Source of the DNA: Trichoplax adhaerens
Taxonomy: Eukaryota > Placozoa > Uniplacotomia > Trichoplacea > Trichoplacidae
Assembly (NCBI RefSeq): GCF_000150275.1
Contig: NW_002060945.1
Location: forward strand, 1,430,199 to 1,494,198
Length of the DNA stretch: 64,000 nt
Direction of reading: 5' to 3'
Part shown: positions 1 through 11,965 of the stretch, one piece after another
Position numbering within the stretch: the stretch's first letter is position 1
Layout: each line of letters begins with the position of its first letter
Made by a program: the position numbers and the translations under genes
The notes under the pieces: generated by a model
The model's database searches: none
The model's input: the letters and a program-made list of their open reading frames with translations, nothing else
What the model was told of the DNA's origin: nothing

Positions 1-652
1 ACGTTAGTAAAGATACTAATTTGATTTTATGTATATCGAAATCCAATTACTAATTAAAGCAATCATTTGTACAAAGCGGACACCTGTATTGGTGTAATTA
101 TGTAGTAGTAAAAAATGAAATACTACTATACCTAACCATGGCCTAACATGGATATAAAATATATATAAATTGAGCTTTACGAATTTTACCTTACATATCA
201 AGCGAATTGTTGAAAAATGTTAACAGCAACCTTTATAAGCTTTAATAACATAACAACACGTTAGAATAAGTTAGTCTACAATATTGGTACTTGATATTAT
301 ATATCGTGTATCATCGTTATATTTGAAAAGTGTTATCATTGCATTACATTCAAGATTTAAAAATAAGGGCAGTATTAAAAACTTTTGGTGGAAAATTACA
401 AACAATAATTATACGACATGATCTCCTTCAGATCTATAACTACATATTTTTTGCATAATATTGCTTGTTAAAAACACATCAATAATACATGCTTAAGTAT
501 TATCATATTATGTAGCTCCTTAAGTTTAATAATACTACTGTATCAATAAAATATCCCTCATGATTGTACGATATTTTGTCATCTTGGAAATTGTAGATCT
601 CGTATAAAAGGCAATCCATGTTTCCGCAGGGTCTTTAAGGCAAGCAACCATC
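1..652. other. 3' flank of the AE-A gene, no gene seen
   Basis: AT-rich sequence beyond the stop codon of the first anion-exchanger gene. The small open frames here have no recognisable protein character and no convincing splice structure. It probably holds the 3' UTR of the minus-strand gene, but I could not place a polyadenylation site. Confidence 0.4.
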
Positions 653-3600
653 TTAATCCGGCATGATACCACCAAAGGCATATTCTAAAGTGGTTGAAGG
701 AAGTATAGTGAGTATATATTTTACACATGTTGAGAAAATGTGTGCATTTAAAAAAACAATATAATGTACACGCGTGTATGTTTACCATCAATTTCGTTCT
801 CCTTTATTAAATTATCTTCCTCACTATCAAGCTGCGAAAAATAAAAATAAATAAGTATAAAAAATATCATCCATATCACAAGAATACAAGTTACTTTATT
901 GTAACTGAGGGTTTACGTTACAACTCTTACTCGTGTATTAGAATTATATACTTTAACTTTATATATATCTATATTTTAAGATCAACATTATCATTGCTAA
1001 TTTTATTTGTTTCAGTACATACAGCTTCTAATTCCGAGGCAGTATAAAACCTTCCTAATGCCTTTCTTATAGGAATTAAAAATAGGACTAAGATTGGGAA
1101 CGCAATAGCTGCTGCTGTCAGTTTAACAATCCAGAGTAAGGTTAGAAAGAAAACTTGAACTAATGTATAAGAATAAATTTTACGCGTTGGCACCTAAAAT
1201 AGGGAAAAATACATAAAATCATTTTTTTACATTTACAAATGTAAAAGGGTTGATATTCAGACTGATCAGGAAACAATAAATCATAAATCAAATAGCGGGC
1301 CTTACATTTTTAACATAGATTTCGTTGTGATGCTTGAGCGGCATAAATAGTAATTTGAATCTTTTAAAAAGCTGAATTCCTGTAATAGATGCAATACCCA
1401 TATACAACAGCACACCAAGTATAACTGCATAGGGAATGACTTCAATAACTTGTGTAAAGTATAGTGAAATACCTACATCAAAAATATCAAACGCTTGTCA
1501 ATTTTTCTATCTTGAAAATAGTGTAACTTGTATTTATCTCACCCATAAGTACATGAATCAATAGTGCAGTTAATCTTTGCTCCCTGACATAAAGAACTTG
1601 GGGTTTTTCGCCCGGCGCGTAGCATTTACTATAAACTGTCAGGCTTTTTAAGTGCGATGCAGATCTAACCGTGGCTGAACACATCCACGGTAACCCAAAT
1701 AATGAAAAAATTCCAACGCAAAGACCATTTAACATTAAATCCAGATGGAAGCCTGAGCCCTTTCTCATTTTAAGATTCTTCTTGTTCATTAATAGTTCCG
1801 TAACTTCAATTTCCATAAATAGCAGTATACTTACAAGAGCAGCTAAAATAGATATAACTCATAATTACGCTCGATATCTACTTATAACTAAAAGATATTA
1901 ATGTAAATATACCTGGAATAAAAGCGGCAAAGATCCAACCAATTGATATTTTAAAAGGATTAACCAACCAACTATAGCGATAAGGTGATAAGGTTAAAAA
2001 GCCAGGCCTAACATCAAGTCTTTTAATGTAAACAACATTTCCAACTCCGTAGACGTTAATAAGCACCATAATAATAATAGTAATCATGATGCCAAGATCA
2101 CAAACCATGTGTCGCGCCTAAAAATATACCACAGAATTTTATCAAGAATACGTCAACAAAAGGTTGATATAGTTTCAACAAGAGTAAATAGCATTGATAT
2201 GTTTATAGCAGTAAATACCCAAGTGCCAAGAAATTTACTCCTACGAAAGACTCTCCACGCATAAATGATGCCGAATGTACCGAGAAAGTACATAGTTGAT
2301 AACAATGCCGTATTAGGGTGTGGTTTACTGCACTTTGTTGTTCCATTATTATCAATATCCAGTAAGGTATAATTTCCCATGCAGGTATAATTAGCATAGC
2401 TGCCGGCATAATTCTTCGGTACATAACTTGCGTTACAGTAGTTCGACAGAACAGGATCAGTTGCGTAAATCTAGCAAAGTAGAGAAATGTAATATAATTA
2501 GATATAACAATTAAATATAATAAATTATTAATAACTGCCAAAATTATGACTCTAGTAAAAATAACGAAACAAACTATACCTTCAAAAGATTTTTAATCGC
2601 TTCATATATAAAAATCAATGATATCAAGCTCGCAAATATTTCTTCTGTAAATCTTGTCAGGTATCGTATTAAAAAACTTCCTTGCAATAGTACGACCAGA
2701 GATAAAATTAGAAATACCCATAAGCCTACCCAAACACGCATGGTCAAGAAATCTACGTGGTTTAGTTGGCAAAACTGAAAGGAAGCAGTAAAAAAAGTTA
2801 ATTTAGAGCTGTCTGAAGAATATAATTAAAATTTTATGTGATGATCACACATGCATACTTAAATGCTATATCTCTCTATCAGAATTAATCTTACATCGAA
2901 CAGCGCTTCTTCAAAAACAAGGATAGGGCCAGTAGCTCCCATAATAAGTAACGGTTGGCCAGCTAAAACTGCATAAATAATACCACAGATGGAAGTGGCG
3001 ACTATCGTCTCAGAAACACCAATCACTCCTTGAGTATAATCTCCTAAAATAGCTCCAAATGTAATTGCGGGAGCCATGCAAGCAAAGAATATAAATACAG
3101 AAGCTGTAAGGCATTGCAAATTAAATGCATCCGTGTAGTCGCTCAAATAGTGCGCATATCGTCGACGCATGTCACGTAGCAGTCCGCTGCCACACTCTTT
3201 TGTATACATTAGAGGGTCTAGGTCTGAACTGCTGCTTCCAAATTCCTTAACATCTGTTACGAAAAATAGTTTCAATTAACAGCCGACAGAATCTATCTAA
3301 ATTATAAATATCGTCTTTTCTATAGATTAGTCATACGTATATATTGGTACTTAATTAGTCAGAATACTACTGCAAATACCTGGGACATCTTCAGATTTTA
3401 CTTGTCTACTTTTAACAACTGGTTCTAACAGATCTTTATCCCATTCACCAGGTGGAAGAACAACGCTACCGTCCAGAAAGAAATTAACACCTTGTAACAA
3501 GTCGGCTCTACAGTTAGCCTTATAAGCAGCTTCTTTGAATATCTTAAATAGAGATACGGCAACAAAATTAATTAAGTCAATTTACATCTTTAAGGCTTTT

Positions 3601-6599
3601 TATCGCCATTCTTCGAATATAAATCGATATTGATAATAAAGCTACTCATACGATAATCCAATTTTAATATGCTGCTAAATGATCTCTTTATCCTCGTAGT
3701 TTACCTTGTTCGACATCAGTGTCGAAATAGCACGGCCAACTTCTCGATAATCGATATACTCTGTACTTGGGCCCAACAGCATAAAAAAAAATCGAACAGG
3801 TATTGGAACTTGCATCATATTATCCAGTAAGTGGCCAGTCGACAATCGAACAAAAGCAACAACAGCACAATCAAGCATATCTAAAGAGCCAACTAAAACA
3901 GTCATGCCTTCTGAGCCAGTTGGGATTTTTTTTAAGAGTTCTTTGTCATGATATTCGTGCTTATTTGAAGAAGTAACAGTTGATTTTTTTTCAGTTGGTT
4001 TCGAATTGGGTACAGAAAATGTGATCCCATTTTCTGTATCGTTGTCATCATCATAATTCGAGAATTTGACAATTGGAATATCACATTCTCCTTTCTATTG
4101 GAGTAAAGTGTACAAATCAAGAATATATTCAAAAATACATTCAATCCTAGACATTACTCATTATTCAATGATAAAACAGTATTATCTAAAACATCTGGAA
4201 TATTACCTCTCTTACAGTTGTAGAACGAGCAGCTTCAATATCATGACTTGATGAACGTAGCCAGTTGAATCTGTTCCTCTTAGTGTGACCTTTCTTAGGA
4301 GTATGTAAGTCATTTTCAGCTACATTTTCTTCATCACCAGCTAAGTGTGCTACAGAACCCATATATTTGAAAAATGAACTGCTATGATGATCGTGATGAT
4401 GAGAGTGCTTTAATTGCAAAACTTCAATAAGGCTGTTTCGATCAGAAGCTGAAAGCTGATTAGTGGTCGCTAAATCGTTTACGATTGCATTGACGATATC
4501 TGGAAAATCTTGCTTTTCAAGATCAAGTAGTACGGTGCCTATATGCAATGAACCCCAATGAAATTACGATAAAGTAATCATTTTAGGCAATAGATCATGA
4601 ATAATTCCACGTTGGAAACTTGCAAGGTTCCTTCGTACTAACCGTATTCAAAGCATCTTCGGAGTTCCAACAAACTATGAAAAGATAGCGTAGCAACATG
4701 CGGTTTACCCCATCTATCAGCACGTTCTTCAAGATCTTCTTCAAATTTAATCCAACGTGCAGTTTCCTTCCATTCTGCTCCTTTTAATTCTTCTAACTCT
4801 ACAAACACCTAAGTAACCAGCAATGTAATAATCGATTTATTTTCACAAAATAGAAGTGTTATGAACTGATAACGGACAGCCAAAAACAGAGCAAATTCCA
4901 TTCTAAGGTTATAGATCATTATAAACTCACCTCGTGAGGCGTATGATCATAGACCTGTTTACTTTTCTTATGCAGTTGGCCATCAGAACTATATTGAGTA
5001 AATTTACTCGGTGTTTTTTTCCTATTGGTAATAGGATGACGATGAACTGCGGGTACATCTTCTAATCGATGAACTGAAATAAAATAAAGGCCTCAATAAG
5101 TAACTTCTACGCCCAAGACTAATATACTGTAGTGTTTGTAAAAGTGAATGTTACTATTGTACAAATTAATCTATGATATAAATTATAGCAATAATGTCAA
5201 AGATTTTATAACAACTACACATTCGATTTATGAGTAAACAGAATAATTTAAGGAATAGTTACAATAAATTCTAGTACAGATTACCACATACTAGTCATAT
5301 CGTCTAAATCTTTTTCAGGTAAAATGATTGCTTCTTCAAGTTCAGTCGGAAGAATAGAAACGTCACTATCCAACTTCGTTTCAGTACCAGATCGAACAAA
5401 GTGAGTCTAAGATCATTAGAAGAGCTCAGTTAATTTTATGAAAGTTTACCATATAAATATAATCTTAGTGTATAGTATTTTAAGTCATATATCCGTTTAA
5501 ATCTCGAATATGTGGGACAAACACTGAGTAAATAATTACCAAAACTGGATCCTTTTCACCACGCCGTTTGCCGTGGTGATGGTGATGATGATGATGATGG
5601 TGATGGCGATGACGATGTTTATCGTGTTCTAAATCTTCAGCTATTATATACGCAAGGTATAAGAAATATTACAAGTGACATTAACCTTTTTCAAAGAATT
5701 AAATATAGCGCAAATTTACTCTGAAATAGGTGTATAACGTTAGGATAAACTCAATGCTGAGCGCATGGAAGCAATTCTACATGTCTTTACCAGACGTTTT
5801 CTTTGTCTTGTCACGATCCTTTTTCTCCTCGCTATCTTCACTTTTCTTCCTTTTCTCGTTCACACCGTCTTCTTTCTTTTTCTTTCTCTCCTTTTGACTA
5901 TCTTCTCTTTTCTTTTTATGCTCTGTTTTTTCAGGTGTATTTTGCTGATTATCCAAATTGCGTACAATACTTTCATTACTTTTAGTTTTATGATTCTTTT
6001 CATGAACGCTCATATTATCTTTGACTTCGTTGGTAGATTTTTTTTCAGTATTATTACTCTGGTTAGGAATATCATTGTTAATAGGTAATACTATTGCATC
6101 CGCTGTATTTTCATTATGGGAGTTACTTCTACTTCTGATATTAGAGCTTGCAGCGTCAGCTAATATAGGAGCGCTCTTATTCTCAACACCCACTAATGAT
6201 TGTGTTCTACGATCCCGTCTAGCAAGGTTACCAGCACTTAAACTCTTGTTTCCTCGACCACATTCAACAATATGTCGAGTTTTGACGGGTTCCTTATGAT
6301 GTCCTAGATTGGATGGAGAGCGATGAATTTATTGCTATTTATACATAGACAATATCAGCAAGAAATTTTACTGCACTTCACTGTCGAATCTTGTGATCTA
6401 CATTATTTGATATCATTAATACAATTTCAAAAGTTGTCTTACCTTCCATATCTTCATCATCGACATGAGCTAATTTTGTATATGGTGTATCCAAAGTTTT
6501 CTGATCTTCTGCTCGGATAGCATCCATGTCGGTCATCGTAACAACTTTATTAAGTTCTTCATCAATAGAAGGTTGCCGATGGAAGGTAACACTTCGTTC
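653..6599 (-). CDS. SLC4A2-like: SLC4 anion exchanger, AE2/AE3 type (paralogue A); first exon not found
   Basis: Probable plasma-membrane Na+-independent Cl-/HCO3- exchanger. Exons in 5'-3' order: 6599-6443, 6303-5791, 5640-5540, 5406-5292, 5073-4931, 4808-4643, 4538-4207, 4094-3705, 3542-3380, 3253-2895, 2774-2580, 2470-2219, 2117-1913, 1842-1543, 1472-1306, 1193-1023, 831-786, 684-653. Phases agree and give 1268 residues plus stop. The N-terminal part carries a long Lys/Glu-rich linker, a His cluster ([16 protein letters not shown]), HRLEDVPAV and ARWIKFEED. The membrane part has [35 protein letters not shown] and a third extracellular loop with four N-glycosylation sequons. [10 protein letters not shown] keeps Glu at the site that is Glu in AE proteins and Asp in Na+-coupled NBCs. 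The tail LDSEED ... [12 protein letters not shown] resembles the AE tail (LDANE ... VDEYNEMPMPV). The first exon opens in frame after an acceptor and its first ATG is at codon 22, so an upstream start exon is likely. Family: sure; substrate: inferred. Confidence 0.93.
5540..6303 (-). other. Charged linker and His-rich N-terminal segment of AE-A
   Basis: Two consecutive exons (6303-5791 and 5640-5540) encode a low-complexity cytoplasmic segment of AE-A. The first is hydrophilic, ending in dense Lys/Glu/Asp runs (for example [18 protein letters not shown]). The second is dominated by a His cluster followed by [13 protein letters not shown]2/AE3 proteins also have a basic and His-rich N-terminus, so the His cluster fits the family, but the length and charge of the linker have no counterpart in paralogue B. 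Confidence 0.75.
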
Positions 6600-7499
6600 C
6601 TAATATCAGACCAAATTTTAAAGGAGTAAGTAAATCTATATCCATATAAATAATACTTGTATAGACAACATACGGTAATAAGGGGTAATCAAGATGGATC
6701 AATGCCAAACGCAATGGATTTAACGAAATTAGAAATTTTTTTTCTTGTAAATGATTCAATTTAAATCAGCAATGGCAAATTAAAAAAAATTATAATCACT
6801 TCTATATACTGCTCGATCATTTACTATACTAAGAAAATTTTTGAATTGCTACAGTAATATACTCAACTGCAGTATTAAAGTGGCGTCTAATATTCAGCTC
6901 AATGTTGACTGGTTGAAATCATTTTTTGTCGATTTATTGGCGTAAAATTGCCTAGCATTACATTTCATTAAAAGAGTAATAAGCCCATAGAATATGAGTA
7001 TTGCTTAATCAAATCAAGAGAGCAATATGTTCTCCTAAAAAATAGCTGTACAATATTTTAGATAAACTAGTTACAAGTCTGATCGTTATCATACTTTCAT
7101 TTTTCTTCATTTCTTAGGTCAACTACTTGTATTTACTCAATAACATTATCCAATGATACTGCTCGATTAGCTCATGATTAGTAAGTAAAAATTCATTGAT
7201 ATTGGAGACGAATTGAAGACTTTGCTCCAATTGTTTAAATCATCGAGATTGAGTTAATTCCATTCAGTCTGCATGATGATACAGTATCATATTGAAAGCC
7301 ATTAAAATGAAAAATTTGCAATCATAACTACTGTCCACTACTGTATCCAATTGCTGTGTTTTCTTATTAAGTAATACTGATTCCCAGCTCTTTTAAAAAA
7401 AATGTGTACAATTTTATAACGTCAATAATAACTTTTTAGCAGGTTTACATAGTCTTTGCATCAATATTTTCAATCAAGGAAAGCCAAGGCGGATGATGA
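6600..7499. other. 5' flank of AE-A; missing start exon may lie here or further up
   Basis: AT-rich DNA upstream of the first recognised AE-A exon. I looked on the minus strand for an ATG exon ending in phase 0 at a GT donor and found only candidates of the wrong phase (for example near 7085 and 7145). No other gene is visible. Confidence 0.35.
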
Positions 7500-8050
7500 A
7501 ATAATTTTAAGAAAGGAGCAATCTATTCATTGTGTAGTGGATAGATAGACCGACATGAATCGTGACATGCCGGAAGTTAAAATATCCACCAAGGATAGAG
7601 TATCCAATCAAAGTCATGATAAATAGCAATATGGAAAAGTAAATAGACGAACATAACATGAAAAAACTATCAAAATAGGTTTAGCCATCCCTATTTCAAT
7701 CAACAAAGCAAAAACTTAATGATGAACTACTTTGAAGATAGGATTAAGTCATTCATTGCGTAGTGAATAGATTGCCATGAATTAGGACTGGAAGTTCAAC
7801 AAGATTTATACCATAGTATTCTTCAATTAAATCAACATCAAATGCAATATGAAAATGTCCATAGATGAAAATTGATGGATTACATAATAAATGAAGGATC
7901 GATTGACTTTAGGATAGGATAGATCGTTTTGACTGGATTAAAACGATTAAAACGATTAAAGCAATTAGCCAAGTGATACAGTATTTATAAAAATCAACAC
8001 CAAATGCGATATGGAAAAGTAAATAGATGAAAAGAGTATCTCAAGCTACC
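7500..8050. repeat. Degenerate tandem repeat, about 200-bp units
   Basis: Three diverged units share blocks such as CAATATGGAAAAGTAAATAG (near 7627, 7848 and 8018) and TTCATTGYGTAGTGRATAGA (near 7525 and 7752). No coding potential was seen. Confidence 0.5.
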
Positions 8051-8939
8051 CCCAAAAGGTCTCGTTAGGGCACTATTCTCCGTGTTGAAGTAATCCCTTT
8101 TATGTGTTACATCATCGCTAAGTGTAAAATAATATCAAGAAAGGATAAAAGAATTTCTACAAGATCAATACCACAAACACTTCTCTATCAAAGGTTACCG
8201 ATGAATAAAAAATGTTTTACTATCAACAATTCAATCAAAATTAACAACTAATCCATTTTTTTAATACCATTTTAGCAGAGTTGGATCAATATTGAAAGTA
8301 AGACCGCAAAAGAGATGGTTGATAGAAGCAATTTGAGCGTTTTTATGAATAAAATACAATCGCAATTTTCAGTTGTGCCCAAGGAATTTAGAATAGACGT
8401 TGATCAATCGATCGATGAATAGGTATTGAGTTATGATCGCCGTGATAGTAAAATTAAATTGGATTTGTTGGATATTATTTACTTCTATGCGTACGTGTCT
8501 ACTGAGTGCATCTCCTCCGTTTACAGTAACAAATATATAGACGGGTATACAAAAAGGAGGAGAGTAAATCATAGCACAACTATGTCAGCAAAAGAACATT
8601 ATTCTTATTATGCAATCCTACGCATGTAACATATGTGATGCAATGACTCCAATCATAAGCAAATCCTCATTTCTTCTGCCTTTAATAATATAGATTGTTG
8701 TCTAATCCACGGACACCTTGCTGGCATAGGGTTACTTTCCAATCATTGAACCTCTCGGCTTGGCGAAAATATGGCTTAGACAAACAATGCACGGCTAAGC
8801 ATAAGGAGATTATTATCAACCAACATTGCGTACATGCATATGCACTAGTGGGCAAAGAGTAGGAGGAGGAAAATGCCGGCATGTAGTAAACAGGCGGCCA
8901 TGAGTTATTTAATGGCAATTTAAATGTGCACGTTGAAGG

Positions 8940-10230
8940 GATAGAAAGGGCTTGCAAAGAAATTTGGACGTTAACTCAAACTCTGATTTGTAGTAGCCTC
9001 TTCCTGTGATAGGATAAACATTTTGTTTGAAGTCATGACATTGGAATGGTATTATTTTTAATGGCTCTTTATGTGCAAATTTGAGGGATTGAAGGGGCTA
9101 CCATAGAAAGAAAAATTGGACTTTAACTGCAATTTCGATTTTCAACAGTCTCTTTTTGTAACAGAATTGGCATTTTATTGAAAGTCATGACTAAGGTTTG
9201 ACAGCGATAGGTTAGAGAAGAAAGCTGATGTAGGGTAGACAGGCGAACAATTATTTTATATATATGCGTATATACTGTAGGTAACATAACATATATATTT
9301 AGTCATTAGTCATGCAATGATGCTTTTAATGGCTCTTTATATGCTCGTTTGAGGGTTGAGATGGCTTAGAAAGAAGTTTTTTAAGTTCACTACAATTTAT
9401 ATTTCCCAAAGCCTCTTTCTGCAAGAAAATATGCATTATGCATTTTAAGCTATACAGTAACTAAGGTTTGACAGGAACAGGGATAGGTTAGAAGATAGCC
9501 GGTACGTAGTAGACAGGAGAACATTTAGTCATGGAATGATACTTTTTTTAATGGCACTTCAAGCTTGAGGGGTTGCAAGGGCTTACAAAGAAGTTAGACA
9601 CCTAATGCAATTTTTTATTTGCACTAGTTACTTGAATAGAATATACTGTACGTAGTATTTTAAGCCATGATTGAAGTTTGACGATAATAGGAACGGTAGA
9701 CAGGCTAGTACTGGTCATTCATTGGTATTTCGAATGTGATAGTTTGTGTGGATTGAAAGAGCTAGAAATAAGTTTACTCTTCAGATAATATTTTATTTCC
9801 TGCTGCCTCTTTCTAGAGTAGAATGGGTTTTATTTTAGCCATTATTACAAAGACTTGACAGCAAAAAGCTAAGAAGAAAACTTGTACGAGCTACGTAATA
9901 CGATAGACCAGTAATAATCATTCCATGTGACTTTAATGCGCTAGTTTGCGAGGTTGAAAGCACTGGGAAAGAAGGTTTAAATGCGAGTGCAATTTTTATT
10001 TCCAGCAGCCTCTTTCTTAAATAGAGAATATGTTCAATTTAAGCCATCACTACGAAGGCTTGATTAGCAATAGGAACTGCTAAGAAGAAAGCCGATTACG
10101 AACTATGTAATACGAGATAGCCGAGCATTAGTATCATCCCAAGCTGCTTCAAGTTGGAAGAAAAGCCGGCAGTATTATGTCAACAGTGCTAACCAGCTAA
10201 TCATTTGAAATCCTAGCTACCTCTTTCATT
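8940..10230. repeat. Degenerate tandem array anchored by a GCCTCTTTCT block
   Basis: About seven diverged units recur at intervals of roughly 150-270 bp. The anchor appears near 8995, 9145, 9411, 9614 (weak), 9804, 10007 and 10219. Each anchor is followed by blocks like AAGCCATxAC and AATAGGxA..TAAGAAGAAAGC. Copies have drifted by point changes and small indels. Open frames across the array are short and change frame between copies, so it is not coding. Confidence 0.6.
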
Positions 10231-10429
10231 ATTTAAAATGGAATAGTCATACATTTGAAGCTATTCTAAGGACTAAATAATTTAACTTATGGACGTACAA
10301 GGATGATATTGTGCACTCTCTACACAACTAATTATTATAATTAAAATTGAATGGGGTATGCAAGAAATAGAATAGAAAAAATACCAGCATTTAAGGTTAA
10401 TATATTACAAGATTACCAAAGTATTTAGT

Positions 10430-10940
10430 CGAGAGTTATTTTTTGACGCCATTTCAAATTACCAGCGGTGGAAGAGAACATGGCTGGAATTGAAAAATTT
10501 CACTGATGCTTAAATGATTTGAAGTCATTACTAATGCTAATATTGGCATAGCTATGAATGGGATATGCAAGGAATTTGATGAAAGAAATTACCAATAGTA
10601 TAAGATAGGAGGGCTACTATTATAATATTGATTGAAAACTACTTTTGACGCTATTGCAAATGGTAACTACATGCTTGAGTTGAAGACACATTAAAATGGA
10701 ATATAAAGGATGGGAAGAATTCAATAGGTGCTCAAGAGGCTATTACTTGGATTGGAATTATCTCTAAATTAATGCGGTATGCAAGGGACTTGTGGAGGAA
10801 GAAAATGCCGGTGATACAGTAATATGTGGCAGGATTACCATAGTATTGATGTATTTAATGATCATTTTTGACGCCATTTTAAATTGGACCCCAACTGCTT
10901 GGAGTTGAAGATAAAAATGGATGTGAAAATTTCAGATTTC
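10430..10940. repeat. Degenerate tandem array anchored by TTTTGACGCCATT
   Basis: Three diverged copies of about 200-225 bp, with anchors near 10441, 10643 and 10866. Each anchor is followed by a run like AAATTxxxAxCxGxTTGAAGA. It abuts the previous array but is a different sequence family. Confidence 0.5.
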
Positions 10941-11291
10941 AAATGATACTCTCAGGATATCTACTAATTCCAGGTTAGGACCAATTCTGATGAATAACGC
11001 AATAATTAGTTATTTACAACTGTCAAGAATCATATATTCAATATAATGCAATATCAAGGAAATTCCGTACATAACAATAATATCTAATATTTTCGTTCTG
11101 AAAGCAACATGCCGAAGTGAAATCGGGCAGTGTATAAATAGCAAAAATGGATCCTCTCTAAGTTGAAGTTTCCATCCTTTTATACCCGTACAGTATACCG
11201 TTGTCATCGCCTATGCGTACTATATACTGACTGTAATTTATCATGAGGAAATAACGTAGAACGGAGTAACATAAATAATTCATTGATTGCA

Positions 11292-11318
11292 TAATAAATA
11301 AATAAATAAATAAATAAA
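11292..11318. repeat. AATA microsatellite
   Basis: A near-perfect run of the tetranucleotide AATA, about seven units. Confidence 0.85.
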
Positions 11319-11579
11319 AATTGGTTATCCGATGATCTCACTACCGGAATATCTAGTGTACAGAAATGAATAACATTAGCCATGCAAATCGACTACGATA
11401 TTCTATATTCACGAGTTTCAGAATGAGTAGTAGAGATGGAAGAAAAGTATACCAACTAGAAAGACTATCGACTGCTGTATCCTGCACATTTGCACACTCT
11501 TGGGACTAATGGATATGTAATTAACTTTCTTCCGACAATTTCAACTAGTAGTTTACTTAATGGATCTACGAGTGCTTTC

Positions 11580-11965
11580 CCAGGAATAAACTCCAATCCG
11601 GAATACCAAAATCCTAAACGAATCGATTAATCTATCAACTCGATAAAACAATGCTATGCAAGATGTTTACGCTAATCCAGAATATTTCCAGCTTAAGCAG
11701 ATCGGCTAATCTATCAACTTGATGAAATAATGCTAAACACGATAAACTCTAAACTTAGGATTATTCCAATGCTAAACGAATCGACTAATCCATCAACTCG
11801 ATAAAATCATCCTAATGACCATAAACTCTAATCTGGGTCACTCCAATACTAGATAAATTGACTGATCTAGTAATCCGATGAAATAATACTAAATATGATA
11901 AACTCTAATCTGGAATATCCCAATGCTGAGCCATAGATTGATCTATCAACTCGACCAAATAATCC
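11580..11965. repeat. Degenerate tandem repeat, period about 75-80 bp
   Basis: Five diverged copies share a core like AATCTATCAACTCGATxAAAT. The cores sit near 11633, 11711, 11791, 11868 and 11943. Between cores recur ATAAACTCTAATCTGG and a CCAATGCTAAACGAATCGA block. No coding potential. Confidence 0.65.

Noticed and set aside
748-831. Ending AE-A by reading through to the stop at 748.
   Set aside because: A GTAAAC donor follows GATG, and the spliced alternative restores the conserved DEY-type tail in phase.
5765-6299. Long plus-strand hydrophobic open frames.
   Set aside because: They are the complement of the Lys/Glu-rich AE-A exon; antisense of AAG/GAA codons reads as Leu, Phe and Ser.
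8682-8957. A 91-codon minus-strand open frame between the AE genes.
   Set aside because: It runs into a degenerate repeat, has no family resemblance and no start or splice support.
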